Below, piece by piece: positions 35,508-49,111 of a DNA stretch of 64,000 bases. Every line of letters starts with the position of its first letter. Position 1 is the stretch's first letter. The notes below the pieces were generated by a model. It did no database searches and had not been told where the DNA came from. It saw only the letters and a list, made by a program, of their open reading frames with translations. Position numbers and translations under genes: made by a program. The DNA lies in assembly GCA_950097015.1 (NCBI GenBank), contig CATNEN010000039.1:14602501-14666500 (forward strand), read 5' to 3'. The DNA is from Macrostomum hystrix (Eukaryota > Platyhelminthes > Macrostomidae).

Positions 35508-38500
35508 GTGGGTAATGACCTCTACACACTGATGAACTGCAGTATAGATAATGACCTGTACACACTGATGAACTGCAGTATAGATAATGACCTGTACACA
35601 CTGATGAACTGCAGTATAGATAATGACCTGTACACACTGATGAACTGCAGTATAGATAATGACCTGTACACACTGATGAACTGCAGTATAGATAATGACC
35701 TGTACACACTGATGAACTGCAGTATGGATAATGACCTGTACACACTGATGAACTGCAGTATAGATAATGACCTGTACACACTGATGAACTGCAGTATAGA
35801 TAATGACCTGTACACACTGATGAACTGCAGTATGGATAATGACCTGTACACACTGATGAACTGCAGTATAGATAATGACCTCTACACACTGATGAACTGC
35901 AGTATGGATAATGACCTGTACACACTGATGAACTGCAGTATGGATAATGACCTGTACACACTGATGAACTGCAGTATGGATAATGACCTGTACACACTGA
36001 TGAACTGCAGTATAGATAATGACCTGTACACACTGATGAACTGCAGTATAGATAATGACCTGTACACACTGATGAACTGCAGTATAGATAATGACCTGTA
36101 CACACTGATGAACTGCAGTATGGATAATGACCTGTACACACTGATGAACTGCAGTATGGATAATGACCTGTACACACTGATGAACTGCAGTATGGATAAT
36201 GACCTGTACACACTGATGAACTGCAGTATGGATAATGACCTCTACACACTGATGAACTGCAGTATGGATAATGACCTGTACACACTGATGAACTGCAGTA
36301 TGGATAATGACCTCTACACACTGATGAACTGCAGTATGGATAATGACCTGTACACACTGATGAACTGCAGTATAGATAATGACCTGTACACACTGATGAA
36401 CTGCAGTATGGATAATGACCTGTACACACTGATGAACTGCAGTATGGATAATGACCTGTACACACTGATGCACTGCAGTATGGGTAATGACCTGTACACA
36501 CTGATGAACTGCAGTATGGATAATGACCTCTACACACTGATGAACTGCAGTATAGATAATGACCTGTACACACTGATGAACTGCAGTATAGATAATGACC
36601 TGTACACACTGATGAACTGCAGTATGGATAATGACCTGTACACACTGATGAACTGCAGTATAGATAATGACCTGTACACACTGATGAACTGCAGTATAGA
36701 TAATGGCCTGTACACACTGATGAACTGCAGTATGGATAATGACCTGTACACACTGATGAACTGCAGTATGGATAATGACCTGTACACACTGATGAACTGC
36801 AGTATGGATAATGACCTGTACACACTGATGAACTGCAGTATGGATAATGACCTGTACACACTGATGAACTGCAGTATGGATAATGACCTGTACACACTGA
36901 TGAACTGCAGTATAGATAATGACCTGTACACACTGATGAACTGCAGTATAGATAATGGCCTGTACACACTGATGAACTGCAGTATGGATAATGACCTGTA
37001 CACACTGATGAACTGCAGTATGGATAATGACCTCTACACACTGATGAACTGCAGTATAGATAATGACCTGTACACACTGATGAACTGCAGTATAGATAAT
37101 GACCTGTACACACTGATGAACTGCAGTATGGATTAATGACCTGTACACACTGATGAACTGCAGTATGGATAATGACCTGTACACACTGATGAACTGCAGT
37201 ATGGATAATGACCTGTACACACTGATGCACTGCAGTATGGATAATGACCTCTACACACTGATGAACTGCAGTATAGATAATGACCTGTACACACTGATGA
37301 ACTGCAGTATAGATAATGGCCTGTACACACTGATGAACTGCAGTATGGATAATGACCTGTACACACTGATGAACTGCAGTATGGATAATGACCTGTACAC
37401 ACTGATGAACTGCAGTATGGATAATGACCTGTACACACTGATGCACTGCAGTATGGGTAATGACCTGTACACACTGATGAACTGCAGTATGGATAATGAC
37501 CTCTACACACTGATGAACTGCAGTATAGATAATGACCTGTACACACTGATGAACTGCAGTATAGATAATGACCTGTACACACTGATGAACTGCAGTATAG
37601 ATAATGGCCTGTACACACTGATGAACTGCAGTATGGATAATGACCTGTACACACTGATGCACTGCAGTATAGATAATGACCTGTACACACTGATGAACTG
37701 CAGTATGGATAATGACCTGTACACACTGATGAACTGCAGTATAGATAATGACCTGTACACACTGATGAACTGCAGTATAGATAATGACCTGTACACACTG
37801 ATGAACTGCAGTATAGATAATGACCTGTACACACTGATGAACTGCAGTATAGATAATGGCCTGTACACACTGATGCACTGCAGTATAGATAATGACCTGT
37901 ACACACTGATGAACTGCAGTATAGATAATGACCTGTACACACTGATGAACTGCAGTATGGATAATGACCTGTACACACTGATGAACTGCAGTATAGATAA
38001 TGACCTGTACACACTGATGCACTGCAGTATAGATAATGACCTGTACACACTGATGAACTGCAGTATGGATAATGACCTGTACACACTGATGCACTGCAGT
38101 ATAGATAATGACCTGTACACACTGATGAACTGCAGTATAGATAATGACCTGTACACACTGATGAACTGCAGTATAGATAATGACCTGTACACACTGATGA
38201 ACTGCAGTATGGATAATGACCTGTACACACTGATGAACTGCAGTATAGATAATGGCCTGTACACACTGATGAACTGCAGTATAGATAATGACCTGTACAC
38301 ACTGATGAACTGCAGTATAGATAATGACCTGTACACACTGATGAACTGCAGTATAGATAATGGCCTGTACACACTGATGAACTGCAGTATAGATAATGAC
38401 CTGTACACACTGATGAACTGCAGTATGGATAATGACCTGTACACACTGATGAACTGCAGAATGGATAATGACCTGTACACACTGATGAACTGCAGTATGG

Positions 38501-39108
38501 ATAATGACCTGTACACACTGATGAACTGCAGTATGGATAATGACCTGTACACACTGATGAACTGCAGTATAGATAATGACCTGTACACACTGATGAACTG
38601 CAGTATGGATAATTACCTGTACACACTGATGCACTGCAGTATGGATAATGACCTGTACACACTGATGCACTGCAGTATGGATAATGACCTGTACACACTG
38701 ATGAACTGCAGTATGGATAATGACCTGTACACACTGATGAACTGCAGTATGGATAATGACCTGTACACACTGATGAACTGCAGTATAGATAATGACCTGT
38801 ACACACTGATGAACTGCAGTATAGATAATGACCTGTACACACTGATGCACTGCAGTATAGATAATGACCTGTACACACTGATGCACTGCAGTATAGATAA
38901 TGACCTGTACACACTGATGAACTGCAGTATAGATAATGACCTGTACACACTGATGAACTGCAGTATGGATAATGACCTGTACACACTGATGAACTGCAGT
39001 ATAGATAATGACCTGTACACACTGATGAACTGCGGTGTGGATAATTACCTGTACACACTGATGAACTGCAGTATGGATAATTACCTGTACACACTGCTGG
39101 AATTCTGT
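35508..39108. repeat. 36-bp minisatellite, 3.6 kb, about 100 copies
   Basis: Units of exactly 36 bp containing GACCTGTACACACTGATGAA and CTGCAGTAT(A/G)GATAAT. Copies are nearly identical; differences are A/G in TATRGAT, GGCC for GACC, CACTGCAG for AACTGCAG and TCTAC for GTACAC. A one-base insertion at about 37134 shifts the register. Because 36 is divisible by three, frames on both strands stay open for up to 1,245 codons; none has support as a gene. Confidence 0.98.
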
Positions 39109-39109
39109 G

Positions 39110-39630
39110 GTTAATGGAAAAAATGTTACTTTATCACTCTGGCCTACTCGCAGTAGATAAGCGCGCTCGTGAAGTCTACAATGAACCGAATAGTCATTTA
39201 TCAAGATCTCAACGTCCAAGAAGCATACGCATTACCTGGTAAAATAGAATGCCTGTCTGTTTGCTGGTCATGAGATTGTAACACCTGATATTAGTTTGTT
39301 TGGCCTACCTTAAGGCGTTACACAGACAACCATTTATAGCTGATAAAGCTTTTGACACCTGGGTCTTGCTTTTCTTCATTCGTAATCGCGTCACGTGTCT
39401 CTAAACTGACTGCTTCGGTGTGTCCAAAGCCTTAGCTTGGACAACAGGTCAGTCGGAGCTGTTCAAGCAAGTATTTTAACTTTGAAACACGGCATGTTTG
39501 TGTGGGCGTGCAATATAGCTCGTATACCCCCTGTGTGACGACCTAGACCTTTGTGTCAGTACTCGTAGTTTGTGGTCTGTTGGAGTCAAAAAGTTTGTTT
39601 GCAGTTCTTCATCGCTTCATCACTCTCGCT
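39110..39630. other. Spacer between arrays
   Basis: No supported gene or element. Confidence 0.55.
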
Positions 39631-39631
39631 T

Positions 39632-40155
39632 CATCTGATTCCCTCCCTCTGCTTCCTTCATCTCCTTCCCTCCCTCTGCTTCCTTCATCTCCTTCCCTCC
39701 CTCTGCTTCCTTCATCTCCTTCCCTCCCTCTGCTTCCTTCATCTCATTCCCTCCCTCTGCTTCCTTCATCTCCTTCCCTCCCTCTGCTTCCTTCGTCTCC
39801 TTCCCTCCCTCTGCTTCCTTCATCTCCTTCCCTCCCTCTGCTTCCTTCATCTCCTTCCCTCCCTCTGCTTCCTTCATCTCCTTCCCTCCCTCTGCTTCCT
39901 TCATCTCCTTCCCTCCCTCTGCTTCCTTCATCTCCTTCCCTCCCTCTGCTTCCTTCATCTCCTTCCCTCCCTCTGCTTCCTTCATCTCCTTCCCTCCCTC
40001 TGCTTCCTTCATCTCATTCCCTCCCTCTGCTTCCTTCATCTCCTTCCCTCCCTCTGCTTCCTTCGTCTCCTTCCCTCCCTCTGCTTCCTTCATCTCCTTC
40101 CCTCCCTCTGCTTCCTTCGTCTCCTTCCCTCCCTCTGCTTCCTTCATCTTCCTTT
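39632..40155. repeat. 27-bp pyrimidine-only minisatellite
   Basis: About 19 copies of a 27-bp unit containing CTTCCCTCCCTCTGCTTCCT and TCATCTC. Apart from one G and one A per unit the strand is all C and T. The three-base periodicity keeps two frames open; I do not take them as coding. Confidence 0.97.
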
Positions 40156-40735
40156 CTTCCATTCCTCTTCTCCATTTTTAAGTACTTATCCCAGGTTAGA
40201 ATTCCTGTTTTCTCTACCTGCTTGCAATTGCGTATTTGGGTAGAGAATCAATTTTCACTAAACACTCTGTCGCACACTAAATAAATTCCGGAAAATTATG
40301 TTGCGTCACAGCAGTGCTCGTAACAAATACGAGCTAAAAAGAGGGGCTTCAACGAAAGCACGAGCGTATTAAGAAAAAGCAATGTCTGCTCCCGTGACAG
40401 ATGCATAATTAGATACTTCGATTTTCATCTGAAAGCCTTCAATATCAATGCTGCAGCTGCTGCTGTTGCTGCTTGTTTTCCAGAATTTACACGTAGCAAC
40501 ACCCACGCAAAGCAAAGATTCTGACGAAAAAAATCTTTTTGACTTCTATTACAAATTCGCTCTGCGAGACGCAACACTTTCTTCAAATATTTAGACTTTT
40601 TCTCTCGAAGTAAAATTATAACTAGTAATTAATTCCACGACTTCGCTCAGTTCAAGCCCATTCTCTGCACTCTATGATCTAAATTCTGACTACTATAGTG
40701 CTAGAGCAGTGACTAAAGGAAAGTAGATGAAGGGA
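40156..40735. other. Spacer between arrays
   Basis: No supported gene. A short CTGCTG-type run is at about 40450-40475. Confidence 0.55.
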
Positions 40736-40737
40736 GA

Positions 40738-41645
40738 CACGAAGGGATGAAAGGAGATTCGAAAGGATGAATATATACACGAAGGGATGAAAGGAGATTC
40801 GAAAGGATGAATATATACACGAAGGGATGAAAGGAGATTCGAAAGGATGAATATATACACGAAGGGATGAAAGGAGATTCGAAAGGATGAATATATACAC
40901 GAAGGGATGAAAGGAGATTCGAAAGGATGAATATATACACGAAGGGATGAAAGGAGTCACGAAGGGACGATGTGGGAGACGAGAAGGGATGAATAGAGAC
41001 ACGAAGGGATGAAGGGAGACACGAAGGGACGATGGGAGACACGAAGGGATGATGGGAGACACGAAGGGACGATGGGAGACACGAAGGGATGATCGGAGAC
41101 ACGAAGGGATGAATAGAGACACAAAGGGATGAAGGGAGACACGAAGGGACGATGGGAGACACGAAAGGATGAAAGGAGACACGAAGGGACGATGGGAGAC
41201 ACGAAAGAATGAATAGAGACACGAAGGGATGATGGGAGACACGAAGGGACGATGGGAGACACGAAGGGACGATGGGAGACACGAAGGGACGATGGGAGAC
41301 ACGAAGGGATGAAGGGAGACACGAAGGGACGATGGGAGACACGAAGGGATGATCGGAGACACGAAGGGACGATGGGAGACACGAAGGGATGAAAGGAAAC
41401 ACGAAGGGACGATGGGAGACACGAAGGGACGATGGGAGACACGAAGGGACGATGGGAGACACGAAGGTATGAAAGGAGACACGAATGGATGAAAGGAGAC
41501 ACGAAGGGACGATGGGAGCTACGAATGGATGAAAGGAGACACGAAGGGACGATGGGAGCTACGAATGGATGAAAGGAGACACGAAGGGACGATGGGAGCT
41601 ACGAATGGATGAAAGGAGACACGAAGGGACGATGTGGGAGACGAG
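40738..41645. repeat. Compound 40-bp and 20-bp purine-rich minisatellite
   Basis: The first 215 bases hold about five copies of a 40-bp unit (GAAAGGATGAATATATACAC plus GAAGGGATGAAAGGAGATTC). From about 40955 it changes to about 34 copies of a 20-bp unit, GGGAGACACGAAGGGACGAT, with GATGAA and GAATAGA variants. The 40-bp unit looks like a diverged pair of the 20-bp unit. One strand is mostly A and G. Confidence 0.96.
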
Positions 41646-41649
41646 AAGG

Positions 41650-42480
41650 AGCAGAAGCAACCTTCTCATTTATTTCTCCCGGTCTAATGAACCGGAAAGA
41701 ACCTTAAAAAGAGCGTTTGCAGAAGCCGTTATTGAAACAGCTAGGCAACTATGAAAGCCGCATAATTAATTGGGACTAAAAACAGATCCACCTTGTTATC
41801 AGTCCAGGCCACTTAAAATCGGTGGGCAGGTGTCTGCTGGTAATTCACTTATCATTCGATAAGTCTCTGCTAGACTCTCGTTTTAGGATTTTTCTGCCGT
41901 CGTTTTGATGGTCCGGAAATGTAAAATAATATTTTAGTTTCATTTCGTATATACTAGCCTACAATGCCCCTTTCTTATAATCCTAATATTCAAATCGTTT
42001 TTGTACGTAAAGCTTAAGAATTTTTTTAAGTACCCGAAATTTCGCGACGCGAAGCTGAGTTTCTTCGAAACTGTCACTACGAGTCCAAGGTCCGAGCAGG
42101 TTTGTCTCCAAAACTATTACTTGTACTAGGATTAAGGACACGATTTTTTATAATCTATGTTATAATAATATTTCATATTTATTATGGTATCCATCTACCT
42201 GATTTACATCCATTCACATATGTTTCGGTCCGGAAATTATTTATCTACGAGCTAAATTTAATTGATATTGTTTGTCATTACCGTGCTGAAATTGCTAATT
42301 TAGTCAATTGCTTTCTTGCCTTAGGTAGATAAATTTAATTTGCAATCTGATTTGGGGAATGAATTAAGAAAACTGATCATTTAGGCGCGTCAGTCGGCCT
42401 CGAGATCGGAATCGCGCGGACAGGGGGGACTTTGCAATGCAATAGACAGGAAAAGTTACTTTTCAGCGGCTCGGGATGGC
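41650..42480. other. Spacer between arrays
   Basis: AT-rich, no supported gene or element. Confidence 0.55.
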
Positions 42481-42484
42481 ATGA

Positions 42485-43325
42485 TAGGATAGAATTGGAC
42501 AGGGCAGGATAGGACAGGACGGAATGGGGTAGGACTGGACATGACAGGACAGGACAGGACAAGACAGGACAGGCACAGGGTGGGATAACACAAAAGCGAG
42601 GACAGGACAGGGCAGGATAGGACAGGACGCAATGGGTTAGGACTGGACATGACAGGACAGGACAGGACAAGACAGGACAGGCACAGGGTGGGATAACACA
42701 AAAGCGAGGACAGGACAGGGCAGGATAGGACAGGACGGAATGGGGTAGGACTGGACATGACAGGACAGGACAGGACAAGACAGGACAGGCACAGGGTGGG
42801 ATAACACAAAAGCGAGGACAGGACAGGACAGGAGAGGCACAGGGTGGGATAACACAAAAAGAGGACAGGACAGGACAGGACAGGCAAAGTGTGGGATAAC
42901 ACAAAAGAGAGGACAGGACAGGACAGGACAGAGGACAGGACAGGACAGAGGACAGGACAGGACAGAGGACAGGACAGGACAGGACAGAGGAAAGGACAGG
43001 ACAGGACAGGACAGGACAGGACAGGCACAGGGTGGGATAACAAAAAATAGAGGACAGGACAGGCACAGGGTGGGATAACACAAAAGAGAGGACAGGACAG
43101 GACAGGACAGGACAGGACAGGACAGGACAGAGGACAGGACAGAGGACAGGACAGGACAGAGGACAGGACAGAGGACAGGACAGGACAGAGGACAGGACAG
43201 AGGACAGGACAGGACAGAGGACAGGACAGAGGACAGGACAGAGGACAGGACAGGACAGAGGACAGGACAGAGGACAGGACCGGACAGGACAAGCACAGGG
43301 TGGGAGAACACAAAAGAGAGGACAG
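42485..43325. repeat. GGACA repeat with a longer super-unit
   Basis: The base unit is GGACA. At 42485-42830 it is organised into three copies of a super-unit of about 115 bp with CACAGGGTGGGATAACACAA and GGACTGGACATGACAGGA; further right it becomes simple (GGACA)n with GAGGACA inserts. False pyrimidine-strand frames (Pro/Cys/Leu/Ser) cross it. Confidence 0.95.
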
Positions 43326-44005
43326 AACATGAGTTTCGCACAATAAGCAGTGCTTGAAGATAGCCAGTGCAGCTGTTCTGCAAGCAAACACGTCGCGGGT
43401 GCATGCAGATGACAACAAGAAGTGTCCTAAAATTAGGGCCGAATATTTGTTGAATATTTGATGGCTTCCTGAAGCGGAGGTGGTTTCGTGGCGTGGCATG
43501 CGCATTCAAACAGCGAATATGCAGCTACATGTAGCAAATCAAAGCAGCCGTTCGTGTCTGCATGTCCCAATGCCCTAATATTCTGAAACTCAAAAAGCCC
43601 CCCTTTCCCTATCTGTCTGCATTGAGAATCGGGCAAAGAATTCATGTGATTGTTAAAAGCAACAAAAAAACAAGTCCAATAAATTCTAACCCTCTTGCTG
43701 GCCTATTGCTTCCTTGGAAAACTGACCCCGAAATGGGGACATAAGCGAGACAGCAATAAGCAATGAGCCATGCAAGACTTTTAACATATGCAGACAGGCA
43801 GGAACAGGTCCACAGGAGAATGCGCTACTTCTCTTCTACGCCTTCTTCTGCACCGGGCCACAGGAAAACCGCATTGAAGAAAGGAACTGCCTCGGTTGTT
43901 CTCTAAATTGTTAGCGAATCATCTCCTATTTCGATCATGAACCAGCGAATACTGTGTGAATTTTCTTTCACTTCTTTTTGGCCAGAGTGTAAATGGCTTG
44001 GGCTG
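43326..44005. other. Spacer between arrays
   Basis: No supported gene or element. Confidence 0.5.
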
Positions 44006-44007
44006 TT

Positions 44008-45685
44008 TGGGCTGAAGGATCTAGGGTTACAGGGCTGAAGGATCTTGAGTTACAGGGCTGAAGGATCTTGGGTTACAGGGCTGAAGGATCTTGGGTTACA
44101 GGGCTGAAGGATCTTGGGTTACAGGGCTGAAGGATCTTGTGTTACAGGGCTGAAGGATCTTGGGTTACAGGGCTGAAGGATCTTGGGTTACAGGGCTGAA
44201 GGATCTTGGCTTACAGGGCTGAAGGATCTTGTGTTACAGGGCTGAAGGATCTTGTGTTACAGGGCTGAAGGATCTTGGGTTACAGGGCTGAAGGATCTTG
44301 GGTTACAGGGCTGAAGGATCTTGGGTTACAGGGCTGAAGGATCTTGTGTTACAGGGCTGAAGGATCTTGGCTTACAGGGCTGAAGGATCTTGTGTTACAG
44401 GGCTGAAGGATCTTGGATTACAGGGCTGAAGGATCTTGGGTTACAGGGCTGAAGGATCTTGGGTTACAGGGCTGAAGGATCTTGTGTTACAGGGCTGAAG
44501 GATCTTGGGTTACAGGGCTGAAGGATCTTGTGTTACAGGGCTGAAGGATCTTGTGTTACAGGGCTGAAGGATCTTGGGTTACAGGGCTGAAGGATCTTGT
44601 GTTACAGGGCTGAAGGATCTGGGGTCAGACGGCTGAAGGATCTAGGCTCAGAGGGCTGAAGGATCTAGGGTCAGAGGGCTGAAGGATCTGGGCTCAGAGG
44701 GCTGAAGGATCTAGGGTCAGAGGGCTGAAGGATCTAGGGTCAGAGGGATGAAGGATCTAGGGTCAGAGGGCTGAAGGATCTAGGGTCAGAGGGCTGAAGG
44801 ATCTTGGGTTACAGGGCTGAAGGATCTGGGGTCAGACGGCTGAAGGATCTAGGCTCAGAGGGCTGAAGGATCTAGGGTCAGAGGGCTGAAGGATCTGGGC
44901 TCAGAGGGCTGAAGGATCTAGGGTCAGAGGGCTGAAGGATCTAGGGTCAGAGGGATGAAGGATCTAGGGTCAGAGGGCTGAAGGATCTTGGGTTACAGGG
45001 CTGAAGGATCTGGGGTCAGACGGCTGAAGGATCTAGGCTCAGAGGGCTGAAGGATCTAGGGTCAGAGGGCTGAAGGATCTGGGCTCAGAGGGCTGAAGGA
45101 TCTAGGGTCAGAGGGCTGAAGGATCTAGGGTCAGAGGGATGAAGGATCTAGGGTCAGAGGGCTGAAGGATCTAGGGTCAGAGGGCTGAAGGATCTAGGGT
45201 CAGAGGGATGAAGGATCTGGGGTCAGAGGGCTGAAGGATCTAGGGTCAGAGGGCTGAAGGATCTGGGGTCAGAGGGCTGAAGGATCCAGGGTCAGAGGGA
45301 TGAAGGATCAAGGGTCAGAGGGCTGAAGGATTTGGGGTCATAGGGATGAAGGATCTAGGGTTAGAGGGCTGAAGGATCTAGGGTCAGAGGGATGAAGGAT
45401 CTAGGGTTAGAGGGCTGAAGGATCTAGGGTCAGAGGGATGAAGGATCTAGGGTTAGAGGGCTGAAGGATCTGGGGTCAGAGGGATGAAGGATCTGGGGTC
45501 AGAGGGCTGAAGGATCTAGGGTCAGAGGGATGAAGGATCTGGGGTCAGAGGGATGAAGGATCTGGGGTCAGAGGGCTGAAGGATCTAGGGTCAGAGGGCT
45601 GAAGGATCTAGGGTCAGAGGGCTGAAGGATCTAGGGTCAGAGGGATGAAGGATCTAGGGTTAGAGGGCTGAAGGATCAGGGGTTA
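44008..45685. repeat. 23-bp minisatellite, two subfamilies
   Basis: About 73 units of 23 bp sharing GGGCTGAAGGATCT. The left third ends units in TGGGTTACA or TGTGTTACA; the rest end in AGGGTCAGA or variants. Blocks headed by GGGGTCAGACGG start at 44621, 44828 and 45012, that is 9 and 8 units apart, showing segmental duplication inside the array. Confidence 0.97.
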
Positions 45686-45689
45686 TTTA

Positions 45690-48600
45690 GGTGAGCTGAA
45701 GTTGGTTATGCTGAATGCTGGTCTTTGTAGGCATCGGTGCCACCCATGCCTACAAAGATCTTTGACTTAGTCACGTGCTTCGCATTGTTGTTTGACTTCA
45801 AGTACAAGAAGTCAACTTCTTGTTATACCCAATATAAATGTGCAGACTTTTAGAAAAATATAATATTGACCATTTTTAATGAACGGACGGACAGATTGCG
45901 TGGATAATTGCACTCTCGTATTCGTACACATACAGGTAGTACAACTCTGAAGAGTTTGCTAATGAGGAATGAGCCATAGATAGATTCGCAGAAATATAAG
46001 TAAAGCACAAGAGGTCGGCGCTAGGGGGGTCGGCCATTGTCAGTGTCAGTGCACCTATTCGCTTTTTTCACACTTCCCACGTTCGCGCCAAACCGTTCCG
46101 CACCCAACCGCACTCTGCCCCAATCCACTCCACACACAAAAAATCCGATGACCGCAACCGCACAGCAACAAAAAACATCGTCCGTGTCTCTCTCTCTCTG
46201 CCCAGAAAATATGTAAAAAAGAGAAATTAGACTGCGGTCTATATACCATAAATACCAGGCGCGTTAGGCTTAGAAGCAAAAACCGCAGGCCGACAGACAC
46301 AGTACAGTTGCAGCGAGGGCAAACTGCTATTTCCGAATCGAATCTCTCTCGTCCCTCTCCTGCGTCCTTCGCTTTGCTGAATGTGCAACTTTGGCTAAAG
46401 GGCTCACTCGACTCGATTCACTCCTCTCTTTACCCTTCCCTTTACCCTCACCTTCGACCTTCGCGCGACCGGCCAGCCAAATGGGGTGGGGCTCGCTCGG
46501 GGTCGCATCGGAAAACTCTAATTACTCGCCGCCGCCAGTCTAAAAATAGAACTCCTCGTCCAACCCCCCAATACCCCCACCCTACGTCCCGCGGGACGGC
46601 TATCAAGGGTTAACAATTTCGATGTTATTTAGTTCACTGGGGGGTGGTGGGTGGGCTGACCACGTCCGCTGGACCATGACGGCCTGGGTGAGCCCCCGAG
46701 GTCAAGCCCTCGCACTCCACCCCACTCCGCTAAATCGTACACGCCCAAGTCCGCCCTGGGCGGAATAGCAGACCTTCAGGCTGCAGCACTATTATTGACC
46801 ATGCCCTCAGCCCAGCCGCGCAACCCAAAAAACTTTGCTAGCGTTTCTAATCGGACCCGCTTCGGAACAAAACATGAGTGGGCTGCTGAACCTCGCATGT
46901 GTGAGCTCTGCTACAACTGGACAAGTTGACGCAGAACAGGCCAAGTGTCCAACACACAAGCAAAACGAACACAACAAAACGCAAAAAAACGAAGGACTAA
47001 AACAAAACAGAGACGCGGCTAAAACAAGCAAGCGTTGGCATTGGCAGGCAGGCGCTGCATTTTTTCGTAGGAGGCTAGGCTTGTGTGCGTTCGTAGTCGG
47101 CACTCGGCAGACACCCAGCAGCAAGAAAAGGAAAAAAATTAGGGATTCGTGATACCACAGATAAGCAGTATCAAGAAGTGAGGATTGGAATTCGGAAGTT
47201 AACAAAATTGTGCTTGTGTCGAATTGCATAGAAATCATGCAATTGCTATTTAAAAAAGGAATTCTTCTTAGAAACGACATCGGCAGAAAAATCAAATGAT
47301 ATCTTTTAACTCTGGAAAAATTTCTAAAGAAAATGCTAGCACAAGGTGATGGCAGTTTCGATGGAGCTCCGTTACAGAGTAGCACCGACTCAGTACTTCT
47401 TCTGCCATTCTGCAGATCTCTTTAACCAAGGTCATGCTTTTTCAATACACAAAAACTAATTGGACAAGCGCTGCTGCTGCTGCTGCTGCTTCTGCACTTG
47501 TCGTGAACAAGTTAGGGGTCAACTGAGGTTGCAAGATTACCCCCTCAATGGGCCGCACACAAGCGCGAAAACCCTCAGTGCATATAAATGTGCTATTCTA
47601 ACTGCTTAGAAAAATAGGCATTTCAGGGTCAAAGTAAAAAAGCTGAAGTACTTGGCTCACACGCCGCAGTTTACCCCAGTTGTCAGTTGAAGCACTACCC
47701 AAGCACTCTCAAACATGAATCGCCAAATGTACTTTTATTTATGTATCAGTTATGGCTTCTATTAAGCCACGTTAGAGCAGATTAACCCGTTTCGCCGACT
47801 AGCCTAATTGATAAAATACACTAGATCGGATTCTTAAATCTCTCTGGTTAAAGGCTGACAAGGACGGAAGGACTGAGTAAGGTTTCCTCACGATTTTGCC
47901 TTCCCATATTATGATTATTATTATTAGACTGCTTTACGCCAGACTTGGGGGGCGGGGACTGAGGTTGGGCCTTATGACTGGCGGGGGTTGATTGTAATGG
48001 ATGGGGTGGTGGCGGAGGTGGCGCAGGTCAACCCCAGACTGGCCCGGCCGCCCACCCCCACCAATCTCACACCGCTCAGCCAGCAGAACAACAACCTGCG
48101 CGGCCACCACCCCCAAATTCAGCCGCGGGCCCCACCCTAGGGCGTCCAACCCCAGCAGCCGACCCCGCGTGCCCTTTTTAAAGAATGGAAGACGGGGGTT
48201 AGGAGGAGAAGAGGAGAGGAGTGAGTGAAGGTGGAAATCTACACTGGGCGCGGTCGTCCTCCTGGGGAAAACGCCAGCAGAGCAGCTTAGACCCTTCGCA
48301 TTTTTCTCCTTGTTCTACTATCGTTTCTCGTCTGGAACCTGACCCACCCCAACCGCCGCCGCCCTCCCCGGATTTCCAACTCCCTATTCCGCGCCTCTCC
48401 GCCACTTACAATCTAAGGCAGATTCGGACTGGATCTCGCGGCCCGCCGGGACCTTAACCGCTTTGCATACAACAACCAAGCCCCACTCTCTCAATCCCGC
48501 TGAAAAATTCCCTTTTCAATTCTGCGGCTCCTCTAGCGGGGTGGGCCGGCTAAAAGAAGAAGTCCTGCTAAAAAGGGGGGAGTTCGACGGCAGCACTTCT

Positions 48601-49111
48601 AGCCGCTCCCCTCTCTTTTCTGCATTCTCGAGGCGGATTCACCCGCCTCCAGAACCCCCTCAGCCCCCGGAGCGCTAAGCCAGGCAAAAGAGGACGAGGA
48701 GGCATAAAAAGGCCAGGAAGAAAAGGAACAAAAAGGACCTTTTAAGAGATCGAATCGAGCAAGCGGCGGAGGGATCTGCTCCGACAGGCGACCACCGGCC
48801 AGGCCAGTTTGAAGGAAAAACAATTGCTTCAAGAAGAGTCGAAGAAGGATAAAATCTAAAGCTGGTAATTTGTCCTAGTTTTAAGCTAAAAATAAACTTT
48901 TGTTTTTCTCTAGTTCTCTTAGTCTGGCTCTTTGTAGGGTCTTTGTAACCTGGAAGTACGAGTTATCTGACCTAGATAAACGATTTCCGGGAAAACAGCA
49001 AAGCATCATATGAGCGGCTGGGTCAATAAGTGCATGACCTTGAACTGCGAGCTAGAAGCAGTCCCACGCGAAACAAAGAAAGCGAGGACCCAGAAGTCCA
49101 GCTAGTGTAAA
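45690..49111 (+). promoter_or_regulatory. Upstream region of the nuclear receptor gene
   Basis: About 3.4 kb without a supported coding gene. From about 46000 it becomes richer in C and G and simple tracts (a CTCTCTCT run near 46190, CTG repeats near 47470), and 48000-48800 is strongly C/G rich. It probably holds the promoter and 5' UTR of the receptor gene. A TATATA string near 46240 is one possible core element. None of this is proven. Confidence 0.4.

Noticed and set aside
35482-39219. Reading frames of 1,245, 653, 627 and 542 codons
   Set aside because: They are products of a 36-bp tandem repeat, open on both strands in several frames at once, with no start context, splice structure or family resemblance.
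42377-43509. Cys/Pro/Leu/Ser repeat proteins on the minus strand
   Set aside because: Translation of (GGACA)n; simple repeat.
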